NCBI GenBank assembly: GCA_036656615.1
Contig: JAVXHY010000001.1
Span: forward strand, 1-64,000
DNA: 64,000 bases
Source of the DNA: CAUPWF01 sp036656615
GTDB taxonomy: Bacteria; Bacillota; Clostridia; Lachnospirales; Lachnospiraceae
Reading direction: 5' to 3'
A model generated the notes under the pieces. That model was not told where the DNA came from. It worked only from the letters and a program-made list of their open reading frames with translations, and did not search any database. Positions 61,001 through 64,000 of the stretch are shown in pieces (position 1 is the stretch's first letter; the number at the start of each line of letters is the position of its first letter). The position numbers were made by a program, and so were the translations under genes.

Positions 61001-64000
61001 TTAACTCCACCATAGTACCGTTTATAATATGCTTCAATCTCTGTTTGATAGTTCTTTTTAATCTCTTGTGGATCCCATCGATCGCCTGGCGTTTGATCTA
61101 GTTTCAGTTCTACTCCATTAAGTGTAGAACCATCATACAGTGGTCTCGTCCAGTCTAAACTCTTACCGTTCCAATTTAATTTTGCAATCTGTTCTCCAAG
61201 TGCTGTTCCACTGATTTTATCTGCGTACTTAATATAATAGTTTTTGCTTTTATTCTTATCCGTTTGCTTAGAGATTGCATAATATGTCTGGTTCATATTA
61301 AAGCAGTGTTCAATGGATGCCGATGATAATTCTCCACATATACCATTAAAGTATCCAGTTAAGCTTGTTCCTCTGCCATAATTTACGCACCTCAAAATAG
61401 TGGTTTGCATATCCCCACCTCTATTTTGAACCTTGGACACGATAGCAGCATTCATCTCCTTATTTGAAATGATTCCTGCATGATAGCAATCACTAACAGT
61501 TAATGACGTTCCCCTTGCATCTGTGACTGCATACCCAAGTATGCCACCTATATATTGAGTGTTTGAAGTAGACACCGTAATATTCCCATCATTGCCACAT
61601 TGAATGATATCTATTTTCATACCTGGCTGATTGGCCCACACTTCACCTACAATACCACCACTTCTCGCCTGAAATCCACCATCTCCTACTACTTCAACAT
61701 TTCCCTGATTATAACACCTTAGCAAAGTGCCGCCATACTCATACCAATAACCAATGATACCTGCTACTGCACGGTAACCGGAAATAGTGCCTTCATTTCT
61801 GCAATCTGAAATCACACTTCTTTCTGTGGTGTCATTCATCTGAACTCCAATAATGCCTCCCACAAATGTAGCTTGCGGACTTATTACGGTGGCTCGGTTC
61901 ACCAAACCTGACAGTTCATAAGTGGTTTGATTCACCCCTATGATGCCACCAGTACCGATATCATCTCGTTTCGCCTCTACACTTTGAATCGTCCACCCCT
62001 TGCCTGTAGATGAATCATTCACCCGACCAGATGCAGTATTCACACCTACCAGTCCGCCGACCTTACTAGTTGCTGTTGCTTTTATTGTGGCTGTTGGTGT
62101 GTTTTTATCTGATGCCTGATTTCCACTTAAGATACCTTGATTATTTCCAGTCATACCACCTAGATAGCCCAAATTTGCTTCTACCTCTACATTCTTCGTT
62201 GTTGCAAGGGTAGAGTTGGTAATCACACCTGCCCACTTATTCTGTCCAGCAATTCCACCTACGTAGGCTCTGCCATTATCGGAATCTTCGGTTCCCCCTC
62301 CGATTACGGTTCCATTTAAGCTGCAGCCATCTATGGTTCCTGTTTCTGTGTTACTTCCATTGATACCGGCAATTCCTCCGGTTCCATACTTGGAACCCTG
62401 ATTTCCTTTTATGCTGCCATCAAAAGAGTAGTTCTGAATCTGACCTAGATTCTTACCTACAGCACCACCAATATTTCCCTGATCTGCTTCCGTAAGAGCA
62501 AGCTGGGCGAAGATTGGAATGGATAGAGTGGGTGATTTTCCACCAATGATCTTACCTTTCGACCTATTCTCACCAGCTATTCCACCTATATTCACATCAC
62601 TTCCAGTGGCTTTTATGTTCGTGATCAGCCCATGTTCCTGGTCTTGCAAGTTCCCTACCATATTGTCTGTAAGCTGCCCTTCATTGGTTCCCGCAATGCC
62701 TCCTACGCAACTGGTTCCATTGCTTTTTTTATTTGCTATTGTAACGGCATTATTTTGTACATGACAGCTTTCTATCCATCCAGTATTTTCCCCTGCAATT
62801 CCTCCTACAGACTGTGCTCCTCCAATGGCACCACTCATCTGATAGCAAGAGGATATATGACCTTTATTAACCGCTGCAATACCACCTGCCATATCACGAG
62901 GTGCATCTACGGAAGCAGTGTTGGTAACTCCCGTAATACGTCCAAGATTTTCTCCTGAAATTCCTCCGGCTTTTCCCCTAACAGAGGAAATCGTTCCATT
63001 ATTCATCACATCATTTAAGATACTATGCGCACCGTTATATCCAGTGATTCCGCCAGCACTTCCCTGACTTCCAAGTATTTGATTCCGGTTTACACAACGT
63101 CCGATTTCTTTGGTGGTATCATTATATCCAACAAAACCTCCCACATTTGACTTTCCCTGTATGATCCATGGTGGTTCCTTTTCCCCCCGATTATCACACT
63201 TAGAAATTGCTGCACCTTTGATGTTTCGTCCTGCAATCCCCCCTACATTCGTACCGTTTCCCAGTATATTTCCACGTAAACTGCAGGTATCTAGCAGACC
63301 ACTCGTTCCCACATTAACAGCTGCAATTCCTCCGATATTTTCTCCGTTTCCAATAACCACCGCCTGAATTCCTGTGGCTTGCGCTACTGTACATCCTGTA
63401 ATTTTCCCTTCATTTCTGGAAACCATCCCACCTAGATTGGAATTGCCATATATCTGCCCATTTAGCCTACAGTTATTGATTGTTCCTAATGGCTTATTTA
63501 ACCCAACTACTCCGCCGATATAATTCTCACCATTTAAGGTTCCTACCGTACAATCTATCATGCTTCCAAGATTGGCTTCTGCCAACCCACCGGTGTAAGT
63601 TCCAGTTGTCTGAATGAGTACATTTTCTGCATTAGAACAATGTTCTATGGTAACTTTTTCTGTTGCAATCCCAATGATCCCACCTGCGTAAGAATAGGTG
63701 GCATCTGTTGATTCCACTTGACCTTCTGGTAGTTTTGTCTGGGAAAGGTCTGGGTCTTTCATGCTGCCAAATGCACGTACATTCGCTTCATTGACCATAT
63801 TCTTGATATATAAGTTGGTCCCTTGTGCACTATATCCTATGATGCCTCCTACATAGAGCTGTGCCGACACCGTATCCAGTACATTTTTATTTCTTCCTGA
63901 TGAGGAAACAAAGCTCATGGTTCCCCCACTTTGATTAAGATTCCCAACAGCCCGTGTGTTTGCAATGGTGGTTTGCAGATCATCTGATGCATTTGGATTA
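58039..64000 (-). CDS. giant GLUG-repeat/Fn3-like surface protein (5' end outside window)
   Basis: The reading frame is open to the window edge, so at least 1987 residues are present and the start is not seen; the Met at 63918 is internal. About the first 920 visible residues consist of some 26 GLUG-type repeats of 25-40 residues (pattern GGIAGxNxGxIxxCxxxGxI). They should form a right-handed beta-helix or solenoid. The rest (about 61000 down to 58039) reads as fibronectin type III-like modules, with repeated VQWNKP / FTWDAG / VTWNAL strands. No C-terminal LPXTG motif or membrane helix is present. It lies directly upstream of the tip-type minor pilins with only 6 bases between genes, so it is a candidate pilus-associated adhesin (inference). 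Confidence 0.85.
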   Translation of the reverse strand, partial: NPNASDDLQTTIANTRAVGNLNQSGGTMSFVSSSGRNKNVLDTVSAQLYVGGIIGYSAQGTNLYIKNMVNEANVRAFGSMKDPDLSQTKLPEGQVESTDATYSYAGGIIGIATEKVTIEHCSNAENVLIQTTGTYTGGLAEANLGSMIDCTVGTLNGENYIGGVVGLNKPLGTINNCRLNGQIYGNSNLGGMVSRNEGKITGCTVAQATGIQAVVIGNGENIGGIAAVNVGTSGLLDTCSLRGNILGNGTNVGGIAGRNIKGAAISKCDNRGEKEPPWIIQGKSNVGGFVGYNDTTKEIGRCVNRNQILGSQGSAGGITGYNGAHSILNDVMNNGTISSVRGKAGGISGENLGRITGVTNTASVDAPRDMAGGIAAVNKGHISSCYQMSGAIGGAQSVGGIAGENTGWIESCHVQNNAVTIANKKSNGTSCVGGIAGTNEGQLTDNMVGNLQDQEHGLITNIKATGSDVNIGGIAGENRSKGKIIGGKSPTLSIPIFAQLALTEADQGNIGGAVGKNLGQIQNYSFDGSIKGNQGSKYGTGGIAGINGSNTETGTIDGCSLNGTVIGGGTEDSDNGRAYVGGIAGQNKWAGVITNSTLATTKNVEVEANLGYLGGMTGNNQGILSGNQASDKNTPTATIKATATSKVGGLVGVNTASGRVNDSSTGKGWTIQSVEAKRDDIGTGGIIGVNQTTYELSGLVNRATVISPQATFVGGIIGVQMNDTTERSVISDCRNEGTISGYRAVAGIIGYWYEYGGTLLRCYNQGNVEVVGDGGFQARSGGIVGEVWANQPGMKIDIIQCGNDGNITVSTSNTQYIGGILGYAVTDARGTSLTVSDCYHAGIISNKEMNAAIVSKVQNRGGDMQTTILRCVNYGRGTSLTGYFNGICGELSSASIEHCFNMNQTYYAISKQTDKNKSKNYYIKYADKISGTALGEQIAKLNWNGKSLDWTRPLYDGSTLNGVELKLDQTPGDRWDPQEIKKNYQTEIEAYYKRYYGGVKLSKPDVASINESGGTYTVQWNKPKNEAEKVYYYELKVYKKGDSLPDQTIWISPDQTNAEFVLNKAWTPKTEFYLTLQAISGNPSNHSDLYTSAPLQVATTLPKPKVSFIMEYGNPDELKGHYVLDNPEEYKSLGIANWQVSVTSSGSGKSIRLKEGQLQSGPLTLGRNTGYIRLQTTAQATTTDSRYQASKKMENTSFPIQPNRTQRASVIGTGQLTGTTPKDLKFQCKVKNPNNEDYLTEYRVELVQDVTLPSKKVLSETLVTLPQRSGESMVSLDFAALTQGELEAIAGTKIQVRRYPWTMGIARYYEDLPAGDLGGNGVYVNGNRFQSIVLASNTKDGVGFTNNGRSVLETFDLTVPKMQPKPKNLQSQLVETNGKAEYTFTWDAGSHLPCDVQLIGYKGSEPGIEVASGTDITTGQLVVDGSNWKYDAVELVVSCLGESKADGTTVSLTSVGSQRFPVSRKLTTIPRPTVSLASNSELQYNVTWNALTDTEEVGYLKEYKITATNQSGTSQTEVAGKGVTTQQIDLGKDEKFVSGDKIQITVTAISTDPLKYGDSIPSVPAQLTLPARMTMPSEVDGFIGQVKPSYDIIYANAITQAELQNPGVAFTVTSPKNKESGKYKCEAVITDTADGDVTVPLVKLSDAVMDGTLKDAQQYVAGIDPIYAGKYLRIRIRSTSDSQISSKWTPWFSYQLPRVKIATPNLAQGTATSRTWTKVTYDGVHLPTDSLVQGSHVTLDGTGSAFANSYRVEMNTLPVGNPLKQQHYSLLVQGTTDPANPFRVLVKYEEIDQEFKDAMALSISPDQLPTTYVALPVEVTPIEGTGEMIYTYQIPRSSLVEGVDANKFAYKINVNPILQCIVDTSGAVRFQLIAPDLTVENQVVPFMEEITVRGVAGTSTVKDPGIHQYTWTTDAYYAPSFRMSWHLLPNMLPTYQYELGEIGDQEGEDGTTLGLPTSYYEYPLSPEEFQKGTQAKTDQLKKSFHP

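Noticed and set aside
58187..63367. Open frames on the other strand of the GLUG-repeat gene
   Set aside because: They mirror the repeats, are short, and have no start signals.
1..64000. CRISPR arrays, tRNA or rRNA genes, integrases and insertion sequences
   Set aside because: I saw no spaced direct repeat array, no tRNA-like cloverleaf with a TTCGA-type arm, and no transposase or integrase protein. Reading by eye may miss a tRNA.

Overview
The window is a 64 kb piece of a draft bacterial scaffold. It has two 100-base N runs, at 20498-20597 and 54924-55023. Gene content and style point to an anaerobic low-GC Firmicute of class Clostridia, probably Lachnospiraceae (inference; no rRNA is present to confirm it). 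Supporting signs are AGGAGG-type ribosome binding sites, a perfect CIRCE element ahead of hrcA-grpE-dnaK-dnaJ, single-chain PurL, a GerMN lipoprotein, bifunctional-type ArgJ and a Gram-positive type IV pilus locus. Nearly every gene lies on the minus strand. The plus-strand exceptions are cofE-like/lysR, a chromate transporter pair, tetR and argG.

Layout. 0.1-6.1 kb: glutamate dehydrogenase, purL, a DUF1461 membrane protein. 6.3-8.4 kb: a CofE-like ligase with a LysR regulator. 8.4-15 kb: a nuclease-helicase fusion, a Crh-like HPr paralogue, an Mrp ATPase, RidA, a MATE transporter and an iron alcohol dehydrogenase. 15.2-20.3 kb: the heat-shock operon under CIRCE/HrcA control. 20.3-20.7 kb: an intergenic repeat array broken by an assembly gap. 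20.7-25.9 kb: split chromate transporter, hemW, lepA, holA. 26-30.8 kb: a TetR-controlled MMPL exporter and its secreted heptad-repeat partner. 30.8-36.7 kb: one operon, comEA - response regulator - histidine kinase - GerMN lipoprotein - comEC. 36.8-43.6 kb: a small DMT permease and arginine biosynthesis argC-GNAT-argJ-argB-argD, with argG divergent and ARG-box palindromes on the argC promoter. 43.6-47.1 kb: aldehyde dehydrogenase, an RNA methyltransferase-like protein without its catalytic Cys, and CorA.

47.3-64 kb is a complete type IV pilus locus read right to left: a giant GLUG-repeat/Fn3-like surface protein (5' end outside the window), GspK-, PilV- and PilW-like minor pilins, two major-type pilins, a minor pilin with an unusual cleavage site, prepilin peptidase, PilC, a PilM-PilN fusion, PilO, PilB and PilT. 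A perfect consensus promoter flanked by TTGTCA-type repeats sits inside the locus ahead of the main pilin. With comEA and comEC about 11-17 kb away, the window encodes both the retractile pilus and the DNA-uptake channel, so natural competence is a reasonable hypothesis.

The most notable points are the pilus locus (GLUG protein, PilMN fusion, decayed pilin copy, gap flanked by an exact 55-base duplication), the competence operon with an embedded two-component system, the active-site loss in the RumA-like protein and the Crh-like HPr.
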